A stretch of DNA of 64,000 nt, from positions 930,001 to 994,000 of the forward strand of contig NC_089180.1 of assembly GCF_947507565.1 (NCBI RefSeq), written 5' to 3'. Shown here in pieces: positions 32,080 to 44,800 of this stretch. How positions within the stretch are numbered: the first letter of the stretch is position 1; every line of letters starts with the position of its first letter. The DNA is from Oscarella lobularis. Taxonomy: Eukaryota > Porifera > Homoscleromorpha > Homosclerophorida > Oscarellidae. Position numbers and translations under genes: made by a program. The notes beneath the pieces were generated by a model. The model ran no database searches, was not told where the DNA came from, and saw nothing but the letters and a program-made list of their open reading frames with translations.

Positions 32080-32225
32080 GCATTATATACGCCATAAAAA
32101 CAGTGCCGCTACCTTTATAATCAAACGCCATCAACAGGACCGCTACCTTAGTATATGATACGCCTTCAATAGTGCCGCTAACTTAGGATAATGTACGCTG
32201 TCAAAAGTGCCGCTACCTCAGTACA
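32080..32225 (+). repeat. Non-satellite island 1 (GCCGTCAACAG repeat)
   Basis: About four units of a 36-bp-scale repeat built on ACGCC(G/A)TCAACAG and TGCCGCTACCTTAGTA interrupt the 16-bp satellite. Confidence 0.75.
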
Positions 32226-32924
32226 ACTGATCCATTGTTCAACTGTTCAACAAATAATAATGTTTAACCTCCTCAACGGTTTTACCGTTCAACTTTTTCA
32301 CAGTTCAATCGTTCAACTGTTCCACCGTTCAACTGATCCTCCGTTCAACAGGTTAAACTCCTTTAACCGTTCACTCCCGTAACCGTTCCACTGTTCAACT
32401 TTTCCACCGTTCAACTGTTCCACGGCTCAACAGGTTCAACCTTTTCAAAAGTTCGCCCTCTTAACTGTTCCACCGTTGCATTTTTCACCGTTCAACCGTT
32501 CAACTGTTCCACCGTTCAACTGTTCCACCACTCAACATGTTCAACCTTTTCAACCGTTTTCCCTCTCAACTGTTCCATCGTTTAACTGTTTCACCGTTCA
32601 ACAAGTTTAACTGTTCTACCGTTCTACACTTTTAACCCGTCAATCGTTAAACAGGTTCAACCGCTCAACCTTTCACCCTCGCAACCGTTCCACCGTTCAA
32701 CTCTTCCACCGTTAAACAGTTTCAACCTCCTAAACGTAAAAACAGGTGTAACCTCTTCAACCGTTAACTCCCTCAACCGTTTCACCGTTCAACTCTTCCA
32801 CCGTTAAACAGTTTCAACCTCCTAAACGTAAAAACAGGTGTAACCTCTTCAACCGTTAACTCCCTCAACCGTTTCACCGTTCAATTGTTTTACCGTTCAA
32901 CTTTCTTTCCGCCGTCAAAAGTGC

Positions 32925-33075
32925 TGCTACCTACGTAATCAAACGCCGTCAACAGCGACGCTATCTTAGTACATTATACGCCGACAACAGCGCCGCTACA
33001 TTAGTAATCAAACGCCGTCTATAGCGCGGGTCACTTAGTATATTTTACGCCGTCAACAGTGCCGCTACCTTTAAA
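32925..33075 (+). repeat. Non-satellite island 2 (same repeat as island 1)
   Basis: Four units with the GCCGTCAACAGCG and CCGCTAC motifs, about 850 bp from island 1. An 85-bp satellite segment just before it (about 32690-32775) is duplicated in tandem. Confidence 0.75.
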
Positions 33076-36000
33076 TTCAACAGGTTTAACTCTTCAATCG
33101 TTTACCAGTTTTAGGCCTCTCAACCGTTCAACAGGTTTAACATCCTCAACCGTTCACCGCCTCAAACGTTTCACAGCTCAACTGTTTCACCTTTCAACTG
33201 TTCCACCGTTCAACAGGTTGAACTGCTTCACCGTTTAACTGTTGAAACACCTCAACTGTTCAACAAGTTAAACCCCTTAAACAGTTTACTCTCCCAACCG
33301 TTCTACAGTTTAACTGTTCCTGTGTTCAACTGTTTACCTGATCAACAAGTTCGCCTTCTCAAACGTTTAATTCCTCATCTGTTACACCGTTCAACAGTTT
33401 CATTGTTTAGAAGTTTTACAGTTAAACTGTTTCACCGTTTAACAGGATTAATTGTTCCACATTTAATCAGTTTCAACCCCCTCAACCGTTTACCCCCTCA
33501 ACCCTTCCAATATTCAACTGTTCCACATTTCAACTGATTTAAAATTCAACATGTTCATCTCCTTTAACAGTTCAAACCCTTAACCGTTCCACTGTTCAAT
33601 TGTTCGACCGTGCAACCGTTCCACCGCTCAAAAGGTTTAACCTTTTCAGCCGTTTACCCTCTCAACAGTTCCACCGTTTAAATAGTTAACCTTTTGAGCG
33701 GTGAAACAGTTGAACAGTGGAACGGTTAAATGAAAAAACAATTGAGGGGATTGAACCTGTTGATCGGTGGAAGAGTAGCACGGTGGAACAGTTGAACGGT
33801 GGAACGGTTAAGGATGTGAAAAGTTGATGTGGTTGAACCCGATTATCGGTAAAACAGTTGAACGATGGAACAGTTGAACAGTGAAACGGTTGAGGGGAAA
33901 AACGGTTTAGAGGGTTGAACCTGTTGAAAGGTGGAACAGTTTAACGGTGGAAAAGTTGAACGGTGGAACGGTTGAAGATGTGAAAGGTTGAGGATGTTGA
34001 ACCTGAATATCGGTGAAACAGATGAACGATGAACAGTTGAACAGTGGAACTGTTGAGAGTGTGAACGGTTGAGAGTGTGAACGGTTGAGGGGGTGAAGCT
34101 GTAGAACGGTTAAGGGGTTGAAACTATTAAGCGATGGAACAGTTGAGCGGTAAAACAGTTGAACGGTTGAACAGCAGAACAGATCAATGGTGGAAGAGTT
34201 GAGGAGTAAACGGTTGAAGAGGTTAATCTGTTCTTTGGTGGGACAGTTGAACAGTGGAACTGTGGGTCAGTTGAACCATTTGAGCGGTGGAACAGTTGAA
34301 CGGTGGAACAGTTGAACGGTTAAGGATGTGAACAGTTGAACGGTGGAACAGTTAAACCAAGAAACAGTTGAGGCGTTGAACGTTTGAAAGTGTTGAAACT
34401 GTTGAAAGGTAGAAATGTTAAAGCTGTTAAACGTTGGAGCAGTTAAACAATGGAACGGTTAAGGAGTAAACGGCTGATGGGACTAAAGGTTTTGAGCGGT
34501 GGAACAGTTGAACGGCGGTACAGTTTAACCTGTTAAACAGGCCCTAAACAGTTGAGCGGTGGAACAGTTAAACTGTGGAAAAGTTGAACGGTGGAACGGT
34601 TGAGGGGATAAACTGTTGAGAGGGTTGAACCTGTTGAAATGTGGAACAGTTTAACGGTAAAATAATTGAACGGTGGAACAATTGAGGGGATAAATGGCTG
34701 AGGAGGTTAAACTTGATGATCGGTGGAACAGTTGAACGATGGAACAGTAAAACGGTGGAAAGGTTAAGCAAGAAAACGGTAAGGAATGTTGAAACCGTTA
34801 AAAGATTGAGCAGTTGAACATGTTGATCGGTGGAACAGTTGAACGGCGGAGCAGTTGAACGGTGAAACGGTTAAACGGTGAAAAAGTTAAACGTTGAAAC
34901 GGTTGATGATTGTGGAAAGTTGAACGATGGAACAGTTGGACAGTCGAACTGTTGAGGGTGTGAACGGTTGAGGAGGCAAAGCTGTAGAACGGTTAAGGGG
35001 TTGAAACTGTTACCTTTTTCACCGCTTAACATGATTACCTCTTCTACAGTTAAACAGTTTCATTTCCTTAATCGTTTAACAGGTTTAACTCCCTCAACCT
35101 TTCAACAAGTTTAACCTTTTCAACCGTTCACACTCTCAACCGATTTACCGTTCAACTGTTCCACTTGTTCAACTGTTCCACCGATGAACAGGTTAACCTC
35201 TTCAACCGTTCAACCTTTCAACTGTTCCACCGTTAAACTGTTTTACCGTTCAACCGTATAACCGATCATATATTGCAACGTTTAACAGCGTCAACTCTTT
35301 TACTTTTCAACAGTTTCAACCCTTTCAACCGTTCACTGTCTTACCGTTTCTTCGTTTAACTGTTCCCCCGTTAAACGGTTCCACCCCTCAACATCTTGAA
35401 CTCCCTCAACCGTTTTTCTCCTCAACCGTTCCACTGTTCGACTGTTCCATCGTTCAGCAGTTTTACCAATCATCAGATTCAACCCTCTCAACCGTTTACT
35501 CATTAAACTTTTTATTGTTCAACGGTTCCACCGTTGAAATGTTCCACAGCTCAAAAGGTTCAACTGATCCACCGTTTAACAGATTTAGCCTTTCAACCGT
35601 TTAGAAGTTTACTCCCCTGAACCGTTCCACCTCTTAACTGTTCCATCGTTTTGCCGTTCCACCGTTCAACAGGTTTAACTGTTCACAGCTTACAGTTTTA
35701 ACTGTTTCACCGTTCAACTGTTCCACAGTTCAACTGTTCCAGCGCTCAAAATGTTTAGTCCCATCAACCGTTTACCCCTTTCTCCGTTCCACCGTTTAAC
35801 TGCTTCAACGTTCAACTGTTCCGCTCCTCAAAAAGTTCAACTCTCCCAACAGTTCACACTTTCAACCGTTACACTGTTTAACTGTTTCACCGTTCAACTT
35901 TTCCACTGCTCAACAGAGTCAACCCCTCAACCGTTCACCCTCTAAACCGTTCTACGGTTCAACTGTTTAAATATTGAAATGTTCTACAGTTCAACAGGTT

Positions 36001-39000
36001 CAACTGTTCCAAAGTTCAACTGTTTCATCCTCTTAACCGTTCAACAGGTTCAACACTTCAACAGTTGCAAAGCGGAACGGTTGAATGAGTAAACATCTGA
36101 GGGGGTTGAACCTGTTGATCAGTGGAACAGTCGAACGGCGAAACAGAAGAACGATCAACAGTTTAACAGTGGAACGGTTGAGGGGATAAACGGTTGAGGG
36201 AGTTTAACATATTGAGCGGTGGAACAGTTTAACTGTGGAAGAGTTGAGGAGGTGAACGGTTGCAGATATTAACCTGTTTATCGGTGGACCAGTTGAACAG
36301 TAGAACAGTTGAACTGTAATTCGGTTGAGAGAGTGAACGGTTTAAAATCCTTATTCTGTTGGACGGTTAAGGGGCTGAAACTGTAAACTGTGAATAGTTA
36401 AACGTGTTGAACGGTAGAACAGTAAAACGGTGGAACAATTGAGAGGTGGAACAGTTGCGGGGAGTAAACCTTGTAATCGTTTGAAAGGCTTAAACTGGTA
36501 AACGGTGGATCAGTTGAACCTTTTGAGCGGTGGGACAGTTGAACTGTGGAACAGTTCAACAGGTTTAACCTTTTCAACAGTCCACTCTTGACCGATCTAC
36601 CGTTCAAATGTTCCACTGTTCAACTGTTCCACAGATGAACAGGTTAACCTCTTCAACCGTTCACCCCCTCAACTGTTCTACCGTTAAGCTGTTCTACCGT
36701 TCTACAGTTCAACCGTTTAAAAGTTCAACTATTCTAACGTTTACCAGCTTCAACTGTTTTACCTTTAAACAGTTTCAACCCTTTCAACCGTTGACCGCTT
36801 TAACCGTTTCTTCGTTTATCTGTTCCACCGTTAAACGGTTCCACCGCTTAACATTTTGAGCTCCCTCAACCGTTTTTCTCCGCAACCGTTCCACTGTTTA
36901 ACTGTTCATTGTTCAACTATTTTACCGATATTCAGGTTCAACATCCTCAACCGTTCACATCCTCAACCGTTCCACCGTTCAACTTTTCCACCGTTCAACA
37001 GTTCCACCTTTCAACCGGTTCAACCCTCTCAACTCCTCATCCCCTGAACCGTTCCACTGTTCAACTGTTCCAACGTTAAACTGTTTCACAGATCATCATG
37101 TTCAACCACCTCAACTTTTCACATCCTTAACCGTTCAACTGTTCCACCGTTCAACTGTTCAAAAGCTCAAAAGGTTCAACTGATCCACCGTTCCACTGTT
37201 CAACTGTTCAACCGATGAACAGTTTGACATGTTCAACCGTTCACCCTCTTAACTGTTCCACCGTTAAACTGTTCTACCTTTCAACCGTTCAACTGTTTTA
37301 CACTTCAACTGTTCCATGGCTTAACAGTTTCAACTCCTCAACAGTTCTAAATTTACCCCATCAACCGTTCACACTCTCAACAGTTCCACTGTTCAACTGT
37401 TCCAACGTACAACTGTTCAACCAATCATCAGGTTTAACCCCTTCAACCGTTTCAACGTTCAACGTTTTCACAGTTCAAACGTTCCACCGTTCAACTGTTC
37501 GACCGTTCAACTTTTCCACCTATCAACAGGTTCAAGGCTTTCAAGCGTTCACCCACTTAACTTTATACCACTAAACTGTTTCACCGTTAAACTGTTCCAC
37601 CATTAAACTGTTCTACCGCATAACATGTTGAACTCCCTCTACCGTTTCTCTCCTCAAACGTTCCACTGTTCAAATGTTCCATCCTTTAACTGTTTCACCG
37701 ATCATCAGGTTCGACCTTCTCAACCGTTTACCCCTTCAACCGTTTAACCGTACAACTGTTCCACCGTTCGACTGTTCCACCGATCAACAGGTTCAACCCC
37801 CTTAATTGTTTACCCATTCAAACTTTCCACTGTTCAACTGTTGAGGGGTTGAACATGTTGAACTGTTAAGGGGTTGAAACTTTTAAACTTTGGAACAGTT
37901 GAACGGTAGAACATTTCAACATATAAACAGTTGAACGGTAGAACGGTTTAGAGGGTTAACAGTTGAGCGTTTGATTCTGTTGAGCAGTGGTACGGTTGAA
38001 AGGGTGAACAGTTGGAGAGTTGAACTTTTTGAAAAACAGCTGAACGGTGGAACAGTTGAAAGGTGTAACAGTTGAGTGGTATAAGGTTAAGAGGGTAAAC
38101 GCTTGAAAGCGTTGAACCTGTTGATTGGTGGAACAGTCGAACGGTGGAACAGGTTAACGGTGAAACGATTGAACGGTGGAACGATTGAGGGGTGAACGGT
38201 ATAAGAGGTTGAACCTGTGGATCTGTGGAACATTCAATCTGTGGAACAGTTGAACGGTGGAACGGTTGAACTGTGGAAGAGGTGAACGATGAAACGGTTG
38301 AAGGGGTTAAGCCTGATGATATGTGGAACAGTCGAACGATAGAATAGTTGAACAGTGAAACTGTTGAGAGTGTGAACGGTTGACGGGGTGAAGCTGGAGA
38401 ACGGTTTGGAGATTGAAACTGTTACGCAATGGAACAGTTGAACGGTAGAAAAGTTGAACTGTGGAACTGTTGAGGATGTGAACGGTTGAGGATGTTGAAC
38501 CTGAATATCGGTGAAACAGTTGAACGATGAACAGTTGAACAGTGGAACGGTTGAGGGGATAAACGGTTGAGGGAGTTCAACATATTAAGCGATGGAACAG
38601 TTTAACGGTGGAACAGTTGAGGGGGTTAAAAGTTGAAGTGGTTAACCTGTCTATCGGTGGAACAGTTGAACAGTGAAACAGTTGGACGGTAAATCAGTTG
38701 AGAGAGTGAACGGTTAAAATTGTTAAACCTGTTAAAAGGTTAAAGGGTTGAAACTGTAAACGGTCAACAGTTAAACCAGTTGAACTGTAGAACGGTAAAA
38801 CGTTTGAACAGTTGAGAGGTGGAACGTTTGCTGGAAGTAAATCTAGTAAACGTTTGAACGGCTAAAACTGTTAAACGGTGGATTGGTTAAACCTTTTGAG
38901 CGGTGAAACAGTTGAACTGTGGAACAGTTCAACAGGTTTGCCCTTTTCAACCGTCCACTCTCAACCGATCTACCGTTCAAATGTTCCACTGTTCAACTGT

Positions 39001-40379
39001 TCCATTGATGAACAGTTTACCCTTTTCAACCGTTCAAACGCTCAACTGCTTCACCGTTAAGCTGTTCTACCGTTCAACCGTTCAACTGTTTTACCGTTCA
39101 ACTGTTACATCGCTTAACAGTTTTAACCCCTTAACCGTTCAACAGCTTCACCCCTCAACCGTTCATATTCTTAACAGTTCTCCTGTTCAACTGTTCCATC
39201 GCTCAACTGTTCCACCAATCATCAGGTTTAACCCCTTCAACCGTTTCAAAATCAACGTTTCACCGTTCAACCGTTCCACCGTTCAACTGTTCCACCGATC
39301 AACAGGTTCAACCCTTTCAAGCGTTCACTCTCTTAACCGTTATACCGCTGAACTGTTCCACCGTTCAACTGTTCCACCGTTCAAAAGTTCCACTGATAAA
39401 CTCTTCCACGGATCAACAGGTTCAGCCTTTTAACAGTTCACATCCTCAACTATTTCACCGTTAAACTGCTTCATTGTTCAAACGTTTAACCGTTTAACTC
39501 TCGCACCCGTTTACCCTCTCACCCGTTTCACAGTTAAACCGTTCTACAGTTCAACTGTTCCACAGCTCAACAGGTTCATCTTCCTCAAATGTTCACCGTC
39601 TCAACCGTTCCACCATTCAACTGTTTGTACGTTCAACATAGTCGACTGTTTTTTTTAACAGTTTCAACTTTTTATGCGGATCACATCCTCAATCGTTCCC
39701 CCATTCAACTGTTTCACCGTTCAACTGTTCCACCCCTCAAAAAGTTGAACTCTCCCAACCGTTCACACTTTCAAACGTTCCACTGTTCAACTGTTTAACC
39801 GTTCAACTGTTCCACTGTTCAACAGAATAAACCGCTCAGCCGTTCACCTTCTAAACCGTTCTACGGTTCGACTGTTTAAACATGGAAATGTTCTATCGTT
39901 CAACAGGTTCAACTGTTCCAAAGTTCAACAGTTTCAACCTCTTAACCGTTCAACAGGTTCAACCCCTCAACAGTTTCGAAGTGAAACTGATGAATGGGTA
40001 AACATTTGAGGGGATTGAACCTTTTAATCGGTGGAACAGTCGAACGGTGGAACAGTTAAACGGTGAAACTGTGGAGGGGGTGAAAGTTCGAGGAGGTTGA
40101 ACAAGATGATCGGTGAAACATATGAACGATGGCACATTTAAACAGTGGAACGTTTGGGAGATAAACGGCAGCGGGAGTTCAACCTGTTGACAGGAAAAAC
40201 AGTTTGTCGGTGGAACAGTTAAAAGGTGGAACAATTGGGGTGTATAACGGTTAAGGGGGTGAACGCTTGATAGGGTTGAATCTCTTAATCGGGGGGACAG
40301 TCGAACGGTGGAACAGTTGAACGGTGGAACGGTTGAACGGTGAAATGGTTAAAGGGATTAAACCTGATGATTGGTTGAA

Positions 40380-41840
40380 CAGTTGATCAGTAGAACATTT
40401 GAAATGGTAGAACAGTTAAAAGTTGAAACAGTTGAGCGGTATAACGATTAATTGGGTGAAGGTTTGAAAGGGTTTAACCTGTTGGTCGGTGAAACAGTCG
40501 AACGGTGGAACAGTTGAACGGTGGGACAGTTGAACGGTGAAAAAGTTGAACGATGAAACGGTTGAAGGGGTTAAACATGATGATTGGTTGAACAGTTGAA
40601 CGATAGAACAGTTGAACAGTGGAACTGTTGAGAGTGTGAACGGTTGACGGGGTGAAGCTGGAGAACGGTTAAGGGGTTGAAACTGTAAAGCAATGGAACA
40701 GTTGAACGGTGGAAAAGTTGAACTGTGGAACGGTTGAGGATGTGAGCGGTTGAGGATGTTGAACATGAATATCGGTGAAACAGTTGAACTATGAAGAGTT
40801 GAACAGTGGAACGGTTGAGGGGATAAACGGTTGAGGGAGTTCAACATATTGAGCGGTAGAACAGTTTAACTGTGGAACAGTTGAGGGGGTGAACGGTTGA
40901 AGAGGTTAACCTGCTTATCGGTGAAACAGTCGAACAGTCGAACAGTTGAACGGTAAATCTATTGAGAGAGTGAACGATTGAAAATGTTAAACCTGTTGAA
41001 CGGTTAAGGGGTTGAAACTGTAAACTGTGTACAGTTAAACGTATTGAACGGTAGAACAGTAAAACGGTGGAACAGTTGAGAGGTGGAACGGTTGTGGGGA
41101 GTAAACCTGGTAATTGTTTTAAAGGCTAAAACTGTTAAACTGTGGATCAGTTGAACATTTTGAGCAGTGGGACAGTTGAACTGTGAAACAATTCAACATT
41201 TTTAACCTTTTATCCGTCCACTCCTAACCGATCTACTGTTCAAAAGTTGCACTGTTCAACTATTCCACCGATGAACAGGTTAACCTCTTCAACCGTTCAC
41301 CCCCTCAACTGTTGCACCGTTAAGCTGTTCTACCGTTCTACCGTTCAACCATTTAAAAGTTCAACTATTCCAACGTTTACCAGCTTCAACTGTTTTACCT
41401 TTCAACAGGTTCAACCTTTTCAACCGTTGACCGCTTCAACCGTTTCTTCGTTTTTCTGTTTCACCGTTAAACGGTTCCACCGCTCAACATGTTTAGCTCC
41501 CTCAACCGTTTTTCTCCTCAACCGTTCCACTGTTTAACTGTTCATCGTTCAACTGTTTCACCGATATTCAGGTTCAACATCCTCAACCGTTCACATCCTC
41601 AACCGTTCCACAGTTCAACTTTTCCGCCGTTCAACTGTTCCACCTTTCAACTGGTTCAACCCTCTCAACTCTTTATCCTCTGACGCGTACCACTGTGCAA
41701 CTGTTCCATCGTTAAACTGTTTCACCGATCGTCAGGTTCAACCACCTCAACTTTTCACTTCCTTAACCGTTCAACTGTTCCACCGTTCAACTGTTCCACC
41801 GTTCAACTGTTCAAAAGCTCAAAAGGATCAACTGATCCAC
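40380..41840 (-). repeat. Right arm of ~1.46-kb inverted duplication
   Basis: Reverse-complement partner of 29870-31330. Part of it (about 41000-41760) is also repeated directly at about 36355-37120, and more distantly near 38760-39100. Confidence 0.8.
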
Positions 41841-44800
41841 CGTTCCACTGTTCAACTGTTCCACCGTTCAACTGTTCTACCGTTAAACTGTTCTACCGGC
41901 CAACAGGTTGAACTCCCTCTACCGTTTCTCCCTTCAAACGATCCCCTGTTCAAATGTTCTATTGTTCAACTGTTTTACCGATCATCAGGTTCAACCTCCT
42001 CGACCGTTCTCCCCTGAACCATTTTACCGTTTAACTGTTCCACCGTTCGACCGTTCCACCGATCAACAGGTTCAACCGTCTCAAATGTTTACCCATTTAA
42101 AAGTTCCACTAATCACATGTTGAGGGGTTGAGCCTGTTGAAAGTTTAAGAGGTGGAATCTGTTGAACTTTTAAACAGTTGAACATGTTGAACGGTAGAAC
42201 ATTTCAGCATTTAAACAGTTTAACGTTAGAACGATTTAGAGGGAAAGCGGTTGAGGGGTTGATTATGTTGAGCAGTGGAACAGTTGAACTGTGAAACAGT
42301 TGAACAGTGGAACGGTTTAAAGGGTGAACAGTTGGGAGAGTTAAACTTTTGAGGGGTGGAAAAGTTGAACTGTGGAACAGTAGAACAAGGGTAGGATTGG
42401 CATAAGAGGTTGAAACTGTTAAAAAGAAAAACAGTTGAACTTGTTGAAAGTACGAACAGTTGAACTGTGGAACGGTTGAGACGGTGAACAGTTGAGGAAG
42501 TTGAACCTGTTGAGAAGTGGAACAGTTGAACTGTGCAACTGTTATACGGTGAAACGGTTGAGTGGGTAAACGGGTGCAAGACTTGAACGGTTAAACTTTT
42601 GAACAGTGAAGCAGTTTAACGGTGAAACAGTTGAGGGGGTGAACGGTTAAAAGGTGAACCTGTTGATCGGTGGAACAGTTGAACGGTGGAACAGTTGAGT
42701 GGTATAACGCTTAAGGGAGTAACGCTTGAAAGGGTAGAACGTGTTGATTGGTGGAACAGTCGAACGGTGGAAAAGTTGAACGGTGGAACGGTTGAACGGT
42801 GAAAAAGTTGAACGTTGAAACGGTTGAATGGGCTAAACCTGATGATTGGTGGAACAGTTGAACGATTGAACAGTTGAACAGTGGAACTTTCGAGAGTGAA
42901 GAGGTTTACCTCTTCAACCGTTCACTTCTTCAACTGTTCCACCGTGAAACTGTTCTACCGCTCAACCGTTTAACCGTTCATGTATTGCAACGTTTAACTG
43001 CTTCAAATGTTTTAACTTTCAACAGATTCAACCCTTTCAACAGTTCGCCAACTCAACCGTTTCTTCGTTTAACTGTTCTACCGTTAAACGGTTCCACCGC
43101 TGAACACGTTGAACTACCTCAACCGTTTTTCCCTTTCACCGTGTCACTGGTCAACTGTTCATCGTTCATCTTTTTCACTGATATTCAGGTTCAACCACCT
43201 CAACTTTTCACATCCTTAACCTTTCAACTTTTCTACCGTTCAACTGTTCCACCGCTCATAAGGTTCAACTGATCCACCGTCCTATTGTTTAACTGTTTCA
43301 CAGATTAACAGGTTAACCTCTTCAACCGTTTAACCCTCAACTGTTTCACCGTTATGCTGTTCTACCGTTCAACAGTTCAACTGTTTTACCGTTCAAATGT
43401 TCCATTGCTTAACAGTTTCAACCCCTTAACCGTTCTTCATGTTCACCCCCTCAACCGTTCAAACTCTCAACAGGTCCACCGTTCAACTGTTCCACCAATC
43501 ATCAGGTTTAACCCCTTCAACATTTTCAGCGTTGAACATTTTCACCGTTCAACAGTTCCACTGTTCAACTGTTCCACCGATGAACAGGTTAACCTCTTCA
43601 ACCGTTCACTCCCTCAACTGTTCCACCGTTAAGCTGTTCTACAGTTCAATCGTTCAACTGTTTTACCGTTCAACTGTTCCATCGCTTAACAGTTTCACCC
43701 CTTTAACCGTTCTACAGCTTCACCCCTCAACCGTTCACACTCTCAGCAGTTCCACTGTTTGATATTCAGGTTCAACATCATCAACCGTTCACATCCGCAA
43801 CCGTTCCACCTTTCAACTGTTCCACCGCTCAAAATGTTCAGTCCCATCAACCGTTTACCCCCTTAACCGTTCCACCGTTTAACTGCTCCAACGTTTAACA
43901 GCTTTAAAATTTCTAACTTTTAACAGTTTCGACCCTTTCAAACGTTCACCGCCTCAACTGTTTCTTCGTTTAACTATTACACCGTTCAAATGTGCCGCCT
44001 CAACAGGTTTAACTCCCTCAACCGTTTCTTCCCTCAACCGTTCCACTGATCAACTGTTCCATCGTTCAACTCTATCACCGATATTCAGGTTCAACGTCCT
44101 TAACCGTTCACATCCTCAACCGTTCCACCGTTCAACTTTTCCACCGTTTTTAAGGTTCAGTCCAATCAACCGTTTACCCCCTTAACAGTTTCACCGTCTA
44201 ACTGCTCCAACGTTTCTCTGCTTTAACATTTCTACCTTTCAACACTTTCAAACTTTTCAAACGTTGACCGCCTTAACTGTTTCTTCGTTTAGCTGTTCTA
44301 CTGTTAAAATGTGCCGCCTCAACAGGTTGAACTCCCTCTACCGTTTTGCCCCTCAACCGTTTCACTGTTCAACTGTTCCATCGTTCAACTGTTTTACCAA
44401 TATAATGTTCAACACTCTCAACCGTTTACCCATCAAACAGTTCTACTGTTCAACTGTTCCACAGTTCAACTGTTCCACCGCTCAAAAGGTTCAACTGATC
44501 CACAGTTTAACAGTTTTAGCCTTTCAATCGTTTACCACGTTTACTCCCCATAAGCGTTCCACCTCTCAACTGTTCCACCGTTTTACCGTTCTACCGTTCA
44601 AAAGGTTTACCTGTTCACCGTTTAAAGTTTCAACCCTTTAACCGTTAAACAGGTTTAATCTTTTCAACCGTTCACTCTCTCAACCGATTTAACGTTGAAC
44701 TGTTCCACTGTTCAACTGTTCCACTGATGAATAGATTAACATCTTCAACCGTTCATCCCTTTAATTCCTCCACCGTTAAACTGTTCTACTTTTCAACCGT

